From contig CM057460.1 of the NCBI GenBank assembly GCA_030035585.1, positions 221,423,711-221,487,710 of the forward strand: 64,000 nucleotides of DNA, written 5' to 3'. Source of the stretch: Dugong dugon (Eukaryota > Chordata > Mammalia > Sirenia > Dugongidae). Position 1 is the stretch's first letter; the number at the start of each line of letters is the position of its first letter. A program made the position numbers and the translations under genes. The notes under the pieces are model-generated. The model was not told the origin of the DNA, did no database searches, and saw nothing but the letters and a program-made list of their open reading frames with translations. Positions 1 to 10,877 of this stretch are shown one piece after another.

Positions 1-495
1 GTCATGAAGTGCTGCTACAACAGAAATCCCACAAGCGGATGGCTTTAACAAAGAGAAATTTATTTCTTCACAGTAAGGTAGGCTGAAAGTCCAAATTCAG
101 GACGTCAGCTCCAGGGGAAGTCTTTCTCTCTCTGACGGCCTTCTCATCAACGTTCCCCTGGGCTAGGAGCTTCTCTGCGCGGGGACCCTGATCCAAAGGA
201 CATGCTCTGCTTCCGGCACTGCTTTCTTGATAGTATGAGGTCCCCAACTCTCTGCTTGCTTCCCTTTCCTTTTATCTCTTACAAGAGATAAAAGGTGGTG
301 CAGGCCACACCCCAGGGAAACTCACTTTACATTGGATCAGGGATATGACCTTAGTAAGGGTGTTACAATCCCACCCTAATCCTCTTTAACATAAAATTAC
401 AATCACAAAATGGAGGCCAATCACACAATTCTGGGACTCACGGCCCAGCCAAATAGATACACACATTTTTTGGGGGACAGAATTCAAACCATGAC
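1..495 (-). mobile_element. MaLR-like solitary LTR, antisense
   Basis: Read on the minus strand the element begins TGTCATGG near 495 and contains the TGAATtctgtccccc-type start seen in MLT1/MST-like LTRs; it ends in the conserved block about a gene-poor 'cttgtgggatttctgttgta' near position 10. A close relative lies antisense at 57180-57745. This is a non-coding LTR relic; the left end may continue outside the window. Family assignment to ERVL-MaLR is by resemblance only. Confidence 0.6.
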
Positions 496-580
496 AGCAG
501 CCGAGCTCTTCACCAGGCGCCACAGGTATAGGGGTTAGGATTCCAAACATATGTTTGGATGCAATTCAAGTCATGGCAAT
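496..580 (-). repeat. Tail of a second LTR-like repeat with a possible AfroSINE head scrap
   Basis: The stretch 'cacaggtataggggttagg' at about 521-540 resembles the antisense LTR end at 28562-28580. Bases 498-520 resemble the AfroSINE 5' head in antisense (agcagccgagc...cacc). It looks like a junction of two degraded repeats. Low certainty. Confidence 0.3.
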
Positions 581-794
581 ATGGTAGAACAGTGGATGAT
601 TTTGCAACTATTTTCCCAAACTTTCCATAATATTTAAAGTTCACAAGTAATGTTATGATCACACTTGTTTAATTTAAAGGATCTGGACATAAAACTCATT
701 CAGTTCAGAGTGCTGAACTTGTAACATGTCAGGCTTTCTCTGCATTACTTTGGCAAATGTGGCCCTAGAGAACAAGAAGGATATTCTCACAGAC
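581..794. other. No gene seen; low-copy AT-rich sequence
   Basis: I recognise neither a coding region nor a repeat family here. It borders the L1 3' fragment that starts near 808. Confidence 0.4.
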
Positions 795-807
795 AAGAAA
801 ATATGGG

Positions 808-1211
808 AGGATCACAATAGAGGGTCCCGGACAGAGCTGGAGAAAAATGCAGAACAAAATTCTAACTCACAAAAAAAGTCTAGACTTACTGGCCTGACAG
901 AGACTGGAGAAACCTCTAGAGTATGGCCCCTAGACACCCTTTCAGCTCAGTAACGAAGTCACTCCTAACGTTCACCATTCAGCCAAAGATTAGAGAGCCC
1001 CATAAAATAAAATGAGACTAAAGGGGCACAACGGTCCAGAACTAGAAGGTAGGAGGGGACAGAGAAGCTGGTAATAGGGAACCCAAGGTCGAGAAGGGGA
1101 GAGTGTTGACATGTTGTGGGGTTGTTAACCAGTGTCATAAAACAATAACTGTACTCACTGTTTAATGGGAATCTAGTTTGTTCTGTAAACCTTCATCTAA
1201 AGTACATAAAA
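808..1211 (+). mobile_element. 5'-truncated L1, 3' UTR only
   Basis: The sequence matches the 3' UTR of the longer L1 copies in this window (compare 19216-19615 and 41134-41575): the 'ggacagagctggagaaaaat' block, the 'actggcctgacagagactgg' block and the terminal 'taaaccttcatctaaagta' block, then a short A-rich tail. A plausible imperfect target-site duplication flanks it: agaaaatatggga (795-807) and agaaaacatagga (1212-1224), two mismatches. No coding capacity. Confidence 0.85.
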
Positions 1212-1224
1212 AAGAAAACATAGG

Positions 1225-1532
1225 ACTCAGCTGGGGGAGCTTCCCATGGATATAACTGATACAGCGTTGCTGCCCAGAAAGTAGTACAACCTTAAATGCT
1301 TTCACAAAAATGGCACCAAAGCCCAGACGTGAGTCAAATAGCCAAACAGAATTTTTTTAAAGGCTAAGATTTACTTATTATCCATTCCATACCAAGCACA
1401 TGTCTTATATTGTCTTGAATATTCACAACAATTCTATGACTATTGCCTCATATTAATTATAAAGCTCAAAAAAGAGAGATAATTAGTAAGTAGTAGGAAT
1501 GGATCAAAATGCAGAGCATAAACCTGTACACC
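1225..1532. other. No gene seen between repeats
   Basis: Low-copy AT-rich sequence with no ORF of note. The block 'tcacaacaattctatgacta' at about 1422 could be a MIR remnant but is too short to call. Confidence 0.35.
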
Positions 1533-1880
1533 TGTTGTTGTTGTAAGCTGCTGTACAGTCGGCCCCTGACTCACTGCGACTTCATACATAACAAAACGAA
1601 GTGAAACGCTGCCCAGTCCTGCACTATCCCCATGATTGGCTGCAGTTGGGACGGTTGAGATTCATAGCGTTTTCTTTGGCTGATTTTTGGAAGTAGATCA
1701 CTAGGCCTTTCTTCCAAGTCCCTCTTAGCTGGATACTCCACTGAAACCTGTTCAGCATCACAGCAACATGTAAGCCTCCACTGACAGATGGGTGGTGGCT
1801 GTGCATGAGGTGCATTGGCCAGAAAGCAAACCTGGGGCTCCCACAAGGAAGAAGAGAACTCTACCACTGAACCACCAATG
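1533..1880 (-). mobile_element. tRNA-Gly/RTE composite SINE
   Basis: On the minus strand it opens with a tRNA-Gly-like head (cattggtggttcagtggtag, from 1880 inward). Next comes a segment matching the RTE 5' region (cacccatctgtcag, then gaaacctgttc in antisense) and it closes with an RTE 3' end whose (CAA)n tail is at 1533-1545. The head, RTE 5' piece and RTE 3' piece occur in the same order at 48797-49120 and 50111-50373. Non-coding SINE, presumably mobilised by RTE enzymes (inference from the shared 3' end). Confidence 0.8.
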
Positions 1881-1921
1881 ACCCTTCAATACCTGTCATA
1901 CTAAAAAAAAAACAAAAAACA

Positions 1922-2123
1922 AAATAACTCACTGTCACCAAGTCGATTTTGACACATAGCAACCCTAGAGGACAGAGTAGAACTGCCCTATAGGGTTTCC
2001 AAGGCTATAAATCATTACAGAAGCAGACTGCCACATCTTTCTCCCAAGGAGCAGCTGATAGGTTCCAACCACCGATCTTCTGGTTAACAGCTGAGTGTTT
2101 ACCCACTGCACCACCAGGGCTCC
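1922..2123 (-). mobile_element. AfroSINE, long form
   Basis: Antisense copy of the tRNA-derived AfroSINE: the 3' tail block with 'gactcatag'-like sequence comes first, then 'gtttccaaggct', 'cagactgccacatctttctc', and the 5' head 'accaccagggctcc' at 2110-2123. Includes the middle block absent from the short form. Fairly diverged. Confidence 0.85.
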
Positions 2124-2233
2124 TTATAGCTGTTATACTATTTTTAACTTTTGTAATGGGTATTCAGTACAAAGTGCTTGACCTAATGGATTTTACATTC
2201 TAGTAGTGCATTCTGATAGAAGAGGCAAGTTTT

Positions 2234-2258
2234 ATACACACACACACACACACACACA
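2234..2258. repeat. (CA)n microsatellite
   Basis: About 25 bp of nearly pure CA dinucleotides. Confidence 0.95.
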
Positions 2259-2347
2259 AACACACATGCACGGAGGTGTGTTTGTGTGTGGACAAACATA
2301 TGAATGTCAGGAGTTACAAGCACTTTGAAGAAAAATAAAGGCATACA

Positions 2348-2404
2348 GGTTGCTATGAGTTGGGATCAACTCCACAGCAATGTGCTTGGATTTTGTTTTT
2401 TTGG
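2348..2404 (+). mobile_element. AfroSINE 3' tail fragment
   Basis: Only the 3' end survives: gttgctatgagttgggatc, then 'aactccacagcaatg' and a T-rich end. It lies just before the (GT)n tract at 2427. Confidence 0.6.
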
Positions 2405-2424
2405 AGGGAGCTGGAAAGTGCTGG

Positions 2425-2426
<2 letters not shown>

Positions 2427-2467
<41 letters not shown>
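2427..2467. repeat. (GT)n microsatellite
   Basis: About 41 bp of uninterrupted GT, likely length-polymorphic. Confidence 0.97.
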
Positions 2468-2469
<2 letters not shown>

Positions 2470-2954
2470 GGGTGGGGCAGAGGTGATGTTAGATACAGCC
2501 ATCATGGAAGATCTCTCTGAGTAGAGAACATCTGAGCAGAACCCTCAACGCAGTGAGGCAAATAGATACCTGGGAGCCTGGAAACTGGCTTCTGACCCAG
2601 GAAACTGGACTCAGGTGTGGGCGTGGACTTGGTGTGGGGAGATCAAAGAAGGCTGGTGGGGCAAGAGGTGTGGGATTAGCTCAACGGTTAGCTGGAGTCC
2701 AGGTCAACTGGGGATGTAGATGTCCTGGGAAGGATTTTGGACTTTATTCATAGCACTTGGGGGTTTTGGAACTCTTTGACCTATTTACATTAAAAATCAA
2801 AACACCCAGATGTGCTATAGAAAACTGAATTGGGGGTGGCAGGAAAGGAAGCAGGAAGACCAGTTAGAGGTATAGACTCTGGCTCAGATGAAAGGTTAGC
2901 AAGAGTTTGAATGAGGATAGTAGTGCTGGAAGTGGGAGAAATAGACATATTCTG
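2468..2954. other. No gene seen; low-copy sequence
   Basis: The region includes an open stretch at 2553-2753 (66 codons), but it shows no recognisable domain and no sign of splicing context. I see nothing that supports a gene. Confidence 0.45.
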
Positions 2955-3070
2955 GATTTTTTAAAATAAACTGTATTCTTAGAAGTTTTAGATTTACAGA
3001 AATAGCATGAAGACGGTACTGAGAGCTCCCATGTACCCCACACTCAGTTCCCCCAGTTAAACCTTACTTT

Positions 3071-3209
3071 GTTGTTGTTGTGTGCCATCGAGTCGATTCT
3101 GACTCATAGTGACTATAGGAACTTCCCCACAGGGTTTCCAGTTTGGTGGATTTGAACCAACAACCTTTCGGTTAGCAGCCTGAGCTCTTAACCACTAAGC
3201 CACCAGGGT
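3071..3209 (-). mobile_element. AfroSINE, short form, inserted in old L1
   Basis: Antisense copy starting gttgttgttgtgtgccatcg, which retains the RTE-like terminal (CAA)n and gtgccatcgagtcg block, and ending at the head 'accactaagccaccaggg'. The middle block is missing. Confidence 0.9.
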
Positions 3210-3924
3210 ATGACATATTTGTCACAATTAATGAAGCATATTGATACATTATTATTAACTCAAGTCTATACTTTATTCAGATGTCCTCAGTTTTTATCTA
3301 ATGTCCTTGTTCTGTTCCATAATCCCACCCAAGACATCACATTACAGTTAGTCATCATATCTCCTTAGGCTTCTCTTGGCTATGACAGTTTTTAAGACTT
3401 TCTTTGTGACATCTTGACAGTTTGAGGAATGCTGATAAGGCATTTTGTAGTGTGTGCCTCAACTGGGGTTTCTCTGATGTTCTTCTCATGATTAGACTGA
3501 GGTTATAGGTTTTGAGGAAGAAGATCACAAAAATAATGTTTCATATCCAGGATACATACTATCAATCTGATTTATCACTGTTGATGTTCATCTTGACCAC
3601 CTGGCTTAGGTAGTGCTTGTCAGGGTTCTTCTCTTTAAAGTTAAACTTTTTCTCCCTTTCAATACTGCACTGTTTGGAATTAGTCACTAATCAGAGCCCA
3701 CACTTAATGAGTGGGGAGTTAATGTTCTACCTCCTGGAGGGTGGAGGATCTACATTAATTATTTGAGATTCTTCTGCACAAGAGATTTGTGTCTTCTCTC
3801 CCGTTTATTTATTCAATCATTTATTTATACAGTATGGACTCATGATATTTCCTTAAATTTTAGCTTATAGTCTAATACTAGTTTATTTATTTTGATGCTC
3901 AGATTGCTCCAGCTTTGACCTAGG

Positions 3925-4884
3925 TTTCAAAGAGTTGGATCTTTACCAACTTGGTTCCAGAATGTGAGGCTGCCATTAAGGTGTGTCAGGGATGTGAGGC
4001 CGATGCCCAAAGCTGAGCAAGCAGGGCTGCCATGACCGAGGGACAGAAGAACAACACCTGCTGGGGTGGAGGGGATGGGGTCACCACTCAGATGGATTAG
4101 GAGAATGGGGCCACCTAAAGCAGAGGAAGCAGAAGGCCTGGAAGTCCCAGCTAAAGCCCAGGGCTGAGGGGCCTCCACTCAGAATCTATGGCCCACATGC
4201 AGAGCTTGGAGAGAGTGGGGCCATTGTCCAGATGATCTCAGAGAAGAGAGGCCTATTTTCAAACCCTGAGAGCCAATGTAATTTGTTCTGCTGAGTTTTG
4301 GACTTGCTTGGTGCCCATTATCCCTTCTTTCCCTCCAATTTCTCCCATTTGTAGTGGAAATGTATACCTTGTGCCTGTTCCACCACTGTATTTTGGAAGC
4401 AGATAATCTACATTTTAGATGTTACAGGTTCTCAGATGAAGAGGAATTTTGACCCAGGATGGAATACGCCTAATGTCTCACCCATATTTGTTTTAGATGA
4501 ATCAGAAGATGAGGTTTTGGACTTGAAGTTGATTTAAGACTTTTGGGTTGATGTGATGGGATGAATGTATTTTGCATGTAGCAAGGACATAAATTTTGGG
4601 GGGCTGAAGGGTGGATGTTATGGATTCAACTGTGTCCCCCAAACATGTGTGTTGTAAGTCCTAACCTCGATGCCTGTAGTTATAATCCCATTTGGGAATG
4701 GGTTGTCTTTGTTATGTTGAGACAGGACTAGTGTAGAGTGTGTCTTAAATCAATCACTTTTGAGATATAAAAGAGATTAAATGAACTAGCGAAAGAAGCA
4801 GAGATGGGGGAAGGAGAGATGCCAAGTCACATGAATATTGCCTGGGAACAGAAGCTCAAAGAGACAAGAACCTTCTTCCAGAGG
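3925..4884 (+). mobile_element. MaLR (THE1/MLT1-like) internal end plus truncated 3' LTR
   Basis: Bases 3925-4615 resemble the 3' part of a MaLR internal region (e.g. 'gagttttggacttgcttggt', 'tgttccaccactgtattttg', 'gcaaggacataaattttggg'). An LTR then opens TGTTATGGATTCAACTGTGT at 4616. The LTR breaks off near 4880, short of its usual end (compare 6282-6701), where antisense L1 sequence resumes ('ggagagtggtattagaaacc', about 4914). No retroviral ORF was seen. Confidence 0.65.
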
Positions 4885-5170
4885 CAACCAAGGAACACTG
4901 TTTTTTTTTTCTTGGAGAGTGGTATTAGAAACCAAGGTCTGGGCACTAAGTGTGCTCATTGCCATTGGGGTGTCATTGCTTGGCCTATTCAGCTAACAGA
5001 GTAAGGAAATACACAATTTGTATACTAACTCATGTATATGCACATATCTATAAATATTTCTATATGTCACCATCTGTATCTATATTAAGTTAAACGTGAG
5101 TTTATACTGATTTCTCCATTTGCATAAATATTTTTTCATGAGTTTTCAAATAAATTGAGAAAATAAGTAT

Positions 5171-5428
5171 GAATATGATTTTGCGATATGCAGATGACAC
5201 AATCATGCTTGCTGAAAGTGAAGAGGACTTGAAGCACCCTCTGGTGAAAATCAAAGACTACAGCCTTCGCTATGGATTGCACCTCCACATAAAGAAAATA
5301 AAAACCCTCACAACTGGCCCAATAAGCCACATCATGCTCAATGGAGAAACGATTGAAGTTGTCAAGGATTTCGTTTTGCTTGGATCCACAGTCAATGCCC
5401 GTGGAAGCAGCAGTCAAGAAATCAAATG
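5171..5428 (+). pseudogene. RTE reverse transcriptase fragment (broken)
   Basis: The translation of this stretch carries the RT catalytic box as RYADDT (about codons 1-10; the YADD motif), followed by LAESEEDLK and the downstream GLHLHIKKIKT and FVLLGSTVN motifs typical of RTE-clade RTs. The frame stops at 5427-5429. Further homologous sequence continues downstream, for example the region equivalent to 'gaatataccatggactgcc', with shifts and stops. The endonuclease and the front of the RT are absent. The product would be inactive. Identification as RTE rather than L1 is secure from these motifs and the (CAA)n 3' end. Confidence 0.85.
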
Positions 5429-5911
5429 ACCTATTGCATTGGGCAAATCTGGCGCAAAAGATTTCTTTAAAGTGTTGAAAAGAAAGGTGTCACTTTGAAG
5501 ACTAAGGTACACCTGATCTGAGCCATGATATTTTCAATCGCCTTATACGCGTGCAAAAGCTGGACAATGAATAAGCAAGGCTGAAGAAGAATTGATGTCT
5601 CTGAATTATGGTATTAATGAAGAATATTGAATATACCACGAACTGTCAGAAGAAAGAACAAGTCTTTGTTTCACATACTTTGGACATGTTATCAGAAGGG
5701 ACCAGTCCCTGAAGAAGGACATCATGCTTGGGAAGGTAGAGGGTCAGCAAAAAAGAGGAAGACCCTTGACAAGATAGACTGATACTGTGGCTTCAACAAT
5801 GGGCTCAAACATGGCAACCACTGTGAACCTGCAGGACCAGGCAGTGTTTCATTCTGTTATACGTAGGGTTGATATGAGTTGGCACCAATGCGGCTGCACC
5901 TAACAACAACA
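5171..5911 (+). mobile_element. RTE/BovB-type LINE, 3' part (RT C-terminus and 3' end)
   Basis: The segment starts inside the reverse transcriptase domain and runs to the element's 3' end, which finishes cacctaacaacaac at 5897-5910. It matches the 3' ends of the shorter RTE pieces at 22270-22634 and 52709-53023 (antisense). RTE elements encode one protein (AP endonuclease plus RT); only the C-terminal part is present. It is inserted in the old antisense L1. Confidence 0.85.
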
Positions 5912-6281
5912 TGATTTTTGGATTGCACGATAAGACTATGCTAACTGTTCAAATGGCTGTACCATTTGGCTTTCCCATCTGCAAAAAAAAAATGAGAGTT
6001 CCTGTTGCTCTGCATCTTCACCACAATTGGTATTGTCAGTTTCTATTTTTGGATTTTAGTCATTACAGCAGGGGTGTAGTGGTTTCTAACTGTTGTTTTA
6101 ATTTGCAATTTCATAATGACAAATGATGTCTAGTGAATTTTGATATGTTTATTTGCCATCTGCATATCTTCTTTATGGAATACCTGTTCAGATATCTCAC
6201 TTATTTTTATTAGGTTGTTTCTTTTCTTATCGTTTAGTTTAAAGAGTTCTTTGTATATGTCGCATTTAAGTCTTTGGTAGT

Positions 6282-6701
6282 TGCTATAAATTGAATTGTG
6301 GCCCCCAAAACATATGTTGTAAATCCTGATCCCTATACCTGTGGTTATAATCCCATTTGGGAATGTTTTTTTTTTTTTGTTATGTTTGTGAGGCAATATT
6401 AGTGTAGGGTAGGATGTGTTTTAAGCCAATCACTTTCTGAGATATAAAAAGAGCAGATCAGGCACAGAAGAAGCAAGCAGAGATGAGGGAAGAGAGATGC
6501 CATACCACATGAAGATCAGCAAGGAATCAAGGAATAGAAGCTGAAAAGACAGAAGGGCCTTCCCACACAGTGGACAAAGAGAGGAAGCTGGTGCCCTGAA
6601 TTCAAACTTCCAGTTTCCTAACTGTGAGAAAATAAATTTCTGTTTGTTAAAGCCACCCACTTGTGGTATTTCTGTTATAGCAGCACTAGATAACTAAGAC
6701 A
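6282..6701 (+). mobile_element. MaLR-like solitary LTR
   Basis: Opens TGCTATAAATTGAATTGTGG and closes after 'aagccacccacttgtggt' and 'cactagataactaagaca'. It shares the 'ggttataatcccatttggga' block with the LTR at 4616, so the two are the same afrotherian subtype. It includes an ataaat polyadenylation-like stretch near 6633. No ORF. Confidence 0.7.
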
Positions 6702-6783
6702 GCAGATAAGTGTTTTGCAAATATTTTCTCCCCGGGTATATCTTGTCTTTCTATTCTCTTAACATTGTCTTTTTCAAAGAAGT

Positions 6784-7300
6784 TTTTTTTATTTTTTGTT
6801 ATTTATTTATTTTATTTTACTTTAGATGAAAGTTTACAGAACAAATAGTTTCTCATTAAACAGTTAGTACACATATTGTTTTACGACAATGGTTAACAAC
6901 CCCATGACATGTCAATACCGTCCCTTCTCAACCTTGGGTTCCCTTTTACCAGCTTTCCTGTCCCCTCTTGCCTTCTAGCCCTTGTCCCTGGGCTCTTGTG
7001 CCCCGTTAGTCTTGTTTTGTTTTATGGGGCTATCTAATCTTTGGGTGAACGGTAAACCTCAGGAGTGACTTCATTATTGAGCTAAAAGGGTGTTCAGGGC
7101 CATACTCTCAGGGTTTCTCCAGTCTCTGTTAGACCAGTAAGTCTGATCTTTCTTTGTGAGTTAGAATTTTGTTCTACATTTTTCTCCAGCTCTGTCTGGG
7201 ACCCTCCATTGTGATCCCTGTCAGAGTAGTCAGTGGTGGTAGCCGGGCACCATCTAGTTGTACTGGACTCAGTCTGGTGGAGGCTGTGGTAGCTGTGGTC
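6784..7300 (-). mobile_element. Younger 5'-truncated L1 3' UTR, antisense
   Basis: Begins with a T-rich tract (antisense poly-A) at 6784, then the antisense of the L1 3' UTR shared with 808-1211, 19216-19615 and 41134-41575 (e.g. 'cttcttgaccttgggtt'-like and 'tctccagtctctgtta' blocks). It interrupts the old L1, which resumes 'agtttttaattttaatgaca' at 7306. A weak duplication of 'aagaagttttt'/'agaaaagttttt' flanks it. Confidence 0.85.
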
Positions 7301-8535
7301 AGAAAAGTTTTTAATTTTAATGACATCCAAATTATATATTTTTTCTTTTATGTATCGTGCATTTGTTGTTGTATCTGAAATGTCATCACTAAGCCTAAGG
7401 TCACCTCCATTTTCTTTTGTTTTCTTCTAGAAATTTTATGGGTTTATGTTTTATGTTTGGTCAATGATCCATTCTGTGTTAATTTCATGAAAGGTGGAAG
7501 GTCTGTGTCTACATTCATTATTTTTGTACACGAATGTCCAATTGTCCTAGTATGATTTGCTGAAAAGATCTTCTTTCGCTATTGCATTACCTTTGTTGCT
7601 TTGTCAAAGATAAATTGGGTCTATATCTGGGCTCTCTTTTCTGTTGAATTAATCTACGTGTCTATTCTTTCATCAATACCATGCTGTCTTGATTACTGTA
7701 GCTTTATAGTCATTCTTCAAAGCAGGAATATCAGTCTTTCAACGTTGTTTTTCCCTCTATATTATGTTGGCTATTCTAGGTCTTTGTCCTTCCATATAAG
7801 TTTTAGAATTATATCTACAAAATTGTTTGCTGGGATTTTGATTTGCATTGTATTGAATTCATTGATCAACTTTGCAAGAACATACTAACAATACTAGGTC
7901 TTCCAAACTATGGACACAGAATATTTTTCCCTTTATTTAGATCTTTGATTTCTTTCATTAGAGTTTTGTCATTTTCCACTTATTGCTCCTGCACATATTT
8001 TGTTAAATTTATGCTAAAGTATTTATTTTCCTTTTTATGGTGATATTATAAATGGTATAGTGTAAATTTTACATTCAAACTGCTCATTGGTGGTATGTAC
8101 TAAAGCAATTAACATTTGTATATTAACCTTGTATCCTGTGACCTTACTACACTTGTTTATTAATTCCAAGATTTTTGGGGGGGTCAGTTATTTGACATTT
8201 TCCACATAGACGATCGTGCCATCTAAACAAAGAAGACTTATTTCTTCCTTCCCAATGTTATCTTTATTTTCTTTTCTTGTCTTCCTGCACTAGTTAAGAC
8301 TTTCAGTATGATACTGAATAGGAGTGGTAAGACAGGACATTGTTACTTTGTTTCCAATCTTAGGGAGAAAGTATCCAATTTCTCATCAATAAATATAATG
8401 TTAGCTGTAGATTTTTTGCAGATGTTCTGTATCAAGTTGAGGAAGTTCTCTATTTCTCCTTCTGTGATATTTGGTAGTTTGTAATTTTCAAGGAATGGTC
8501 CTTTTCATCTAAGTTATCAAATTTGTGAGCATAGA

Positions 8536-8690
8536 AAAACCCGTTGCCATTGAGCTCATTCCAACTCACAGCGACTCTATAGGACAGAGCAGAAATGCCC
8601 CATAGGGTTGCCAAGGAGCGCCTAGTGGATTCAAACTGCTAACCTTTTGGTTATTGGTTGAGCTCTTAACCACTGTGCCACCAGGGCTCC
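8536..8690 (-). mobile_element. AfroSINE, short form
   Basis: Antisense copy ending 'actgtgccaccagggctcc' at 8690; the tail side contains 'ccgttgccattgagctcat'. Inserted in the old L1. Confidence 0.9.
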
Positions 8691-9884
8691 AGAGTTGTTC
8701 CTAGTATTCCTTTATTATCCTTTTAATGTCCATGGGGTCAATAGTAACGGTTCTTTCCTCTTTTATTTCTGATATTGGTAATTTTTGTCTTTTCTTGGGT
8801 AGCCTAGCTAAAAATTTATCAACTTTATTGCTCTTTTCAAAGAACCAGTTTTTTTCTTTTGTTGATTTCCTGCCTACAGTTTCATTGATGTTTGCTCTAA
8901 TTGTTATTTTTTCTTTTCTTTTGCTTGCTTTAGGATTAAATTGCTCTTCTTTCTCTAGTTTCCTAAACTGGAAACATTCTTCTTTTCTAATACGTGTATT
9001 CGATGCTGTACATTTTCTTCAAAGCCCTGCTTTCACTACATTTAACAAATTTTGACAAGTTATACTTTCATTTTCATTTTTTTCAAATTTTAATGTCTCT
9101 TAAGATTTCTTCTTTGGCCCATGTGTTATTTAGAAGTTTGTTGTTTAATTTCCCAGTATTTAGGGATTTTCCAGCTATCTTTCTGTTGCTGATTTCTAGT
9201 CCAATTCCATTGTGGGTTGCAAACATACTTTGTGTGATTTCTATGCTTTAAAAAAAATTTAAGGAGGATTTTAGGGCCAAGAATGCTGTCTATTGTGGTG
9301 AATGTTCCATGTAGCTTGAGAAGAATGAGCATTCCGCTGTTGTTCAATGGAATATTCTAGAAATGGCAACTAGATCAAGTTGATTGATAGTTCTGTTTAG
9401 GTCATCTATATCCTCAGTGATTTTCTGTCTGTTTGATCTATCAGTTACAAAAAGGAGGATGTTGACGTCTTCAACTAAAATAATCCATTTGTCTATTTCT
9501 CCTTTTCAGTTCTATCAATTTTTTCCACTGTATTTTGATGCCTTCTTGTTAGGTACGTACACATTAAGATTGTTATGTCCTTTTGTAGAATTAACCCCTT
9601 TATCATTATGTAATGCCCCTCCTTATCAATCATGATTTTTCTTATTCTCAAGTCTTCTTTGCCTGAAATTAATATCTACCTAGCTTTTATTTTTTAATCA
9701 GTGTTAGCATGCTATGTCTTTCTCTATCCTTTTGCTTTTAATCTATCTGTGTCTTTACATTTAAAGTGAGTTTCTTGTAGACAACGTATAGCTTGGTCTT
9801 TTTGTTTTTAAGCCACTTTGGCAATCTCTGTCTTTTAATTGGTATATTTAGACTATTTATACTTGAAGTGACTATTAATGTATG

Positions 9885-10071
9885 GGTCCCTGGATGGTGC
9901 AAGCAGTTAAGCACTCAATTACTAACCAGAGTTTGCTGGTTCAAACCCACAAAGAGATGCCTTGGTAGGTCACAGCCTTGAAAATCCTATGGAACACAGT
10001 TCTTCTCTGCATACATGGGATCACCATGAATTGAAATCAACTCTACAGCAATGAGTTTGTTTGTTTGTTTT
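9885..10071 (+). mobile_element. AfroSINE, 'ggtccctgg' subtype
   Basis: Opens ggtccctggatggtgcaagc, a head different from the 'gagccctggtgg' type, keeps the middle block, and ends 'caatgagtttgtttg' plus a T-rich tail. Inserted in the old L1. Confidence 0.85.
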
Positions 10072-10132
10072 AAGCTTAACATGATTATTGATAATTAGTT
10101 GGATTAATATCTACCAAGTTTGTATTTGTAAC

Positions 10133-10291
10133 AGAGCCCTAGTGGTGTACTAGTTAAGAGCTACAGCTGCTAACCAAAAGGTTGGCAGTTCCAATCTACC
10201 AGTTGCTCTTTGGAAACACTATAGGGCAGTTCTACTCTGTCCTATAGGGTTGCTATATATTGGAATCAACTTGACGGCAATGGGTATGTTT
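10133..10291 (+). mobile_element. AfroSINE, short form
   Basis: Opens agagccctagtggtgtacta, contains 'ctatagggcagttctactct' and ends 'cttgacggcaatgggtatg'. Short direct repeats of 'tttgtaa' on each side (10126 and 10289) may be the target-site duplication. Confidence 0.9.
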
Positions 10292-10877
10292 GTAAACAGT
10301 TTTCTATCAATTTTACTTGTTCTTTCTTTCATTGTCCCCCTCTTTTCTGCCTTATCTAGTTTTAATTGAGAATTGTATGATTCCATTTTATTGCTTCTCT
10401 TAGCATGTCAATTATACTTATTTTTAAAATATTAGTTTTTACCCTAGAATTTGTGATATAAATTTTTAATCAGTCCAGGTTCAACTACAAATAACAGTAC
10501 ACCACTTCACATGTAGTTCAGGTATTTACTATAGAATTTTGCCAATTCCTCCCTTCCATTCTTTGTGACATTGCTATATAATTCATTTCATTTATCCATC
10601 AGCTCTAATCACCCAATAAATTGTTCCTATTATTACTTTCAACAAGTTATCTTTTAGATCAAATATAAATAAGAAAAATAAAATATTTTATCTTACCTCC
10701 ATTTATTCCTTCTACAGTGTTCTCCTTTCTTTATGTAGATCCTAGTTTCTGACTTAAGTCATTTTCCTTCTTTCTAAAAAGCTTGTTTTAACATTTCTTA
10801 CAAGAAAGATCTGCTGGTAATGAAGTCCCTCAGTTTTTGTTTTTCTGTGAATGTCTTTATTACTCTTCACTGTCAGA

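Larger units (their letters stand above)
2955..10870 (-). mobile_element. Ancient L1 (L1M-type), antisense, split into many pieces
   Basis: Pieces at 2955-3068, 3210-3920, 4885-5165, 5912-6281, 6702-6783, 7301-8534, 8691-9884, 10072-10133 and 10292-10870 read as one antisense L1. The order is 3' UTR (2955-5165), the 3' end of ORF2 (about 5920-7600, e.g. the TTTGCAAATATTTTCTCCC block near 6716) and further into ORF2 (about 8790-8860, where the reverse complement resembles the 'ctggttctttgaaaagagca' block of the younger L1s). The many other elements lying inside it make it the oldest layer of this region. No open frame survives. The exact subfamily needs a repeat-library search. Confidence 0.7.

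Noticed and set aside
1..495. Retroviral gene content near LTR-like repeats
   Set aside because: All LTR-like repeats here (1, 4616, 6282, 28233, 28696, 57180, 63319) are solitary or carry only non-coding internal ends. I saw no gag, pol or env relic.
5171..5428. Alternative reading as L1 reverse transcriptase
   Set aside because: The YADD context (RYADDT ... LAESEEDLK) and the (CAA)n 3' end fit the RTE clade, and L1 copies in this window have FADDM-type boxes and A-rich tails.
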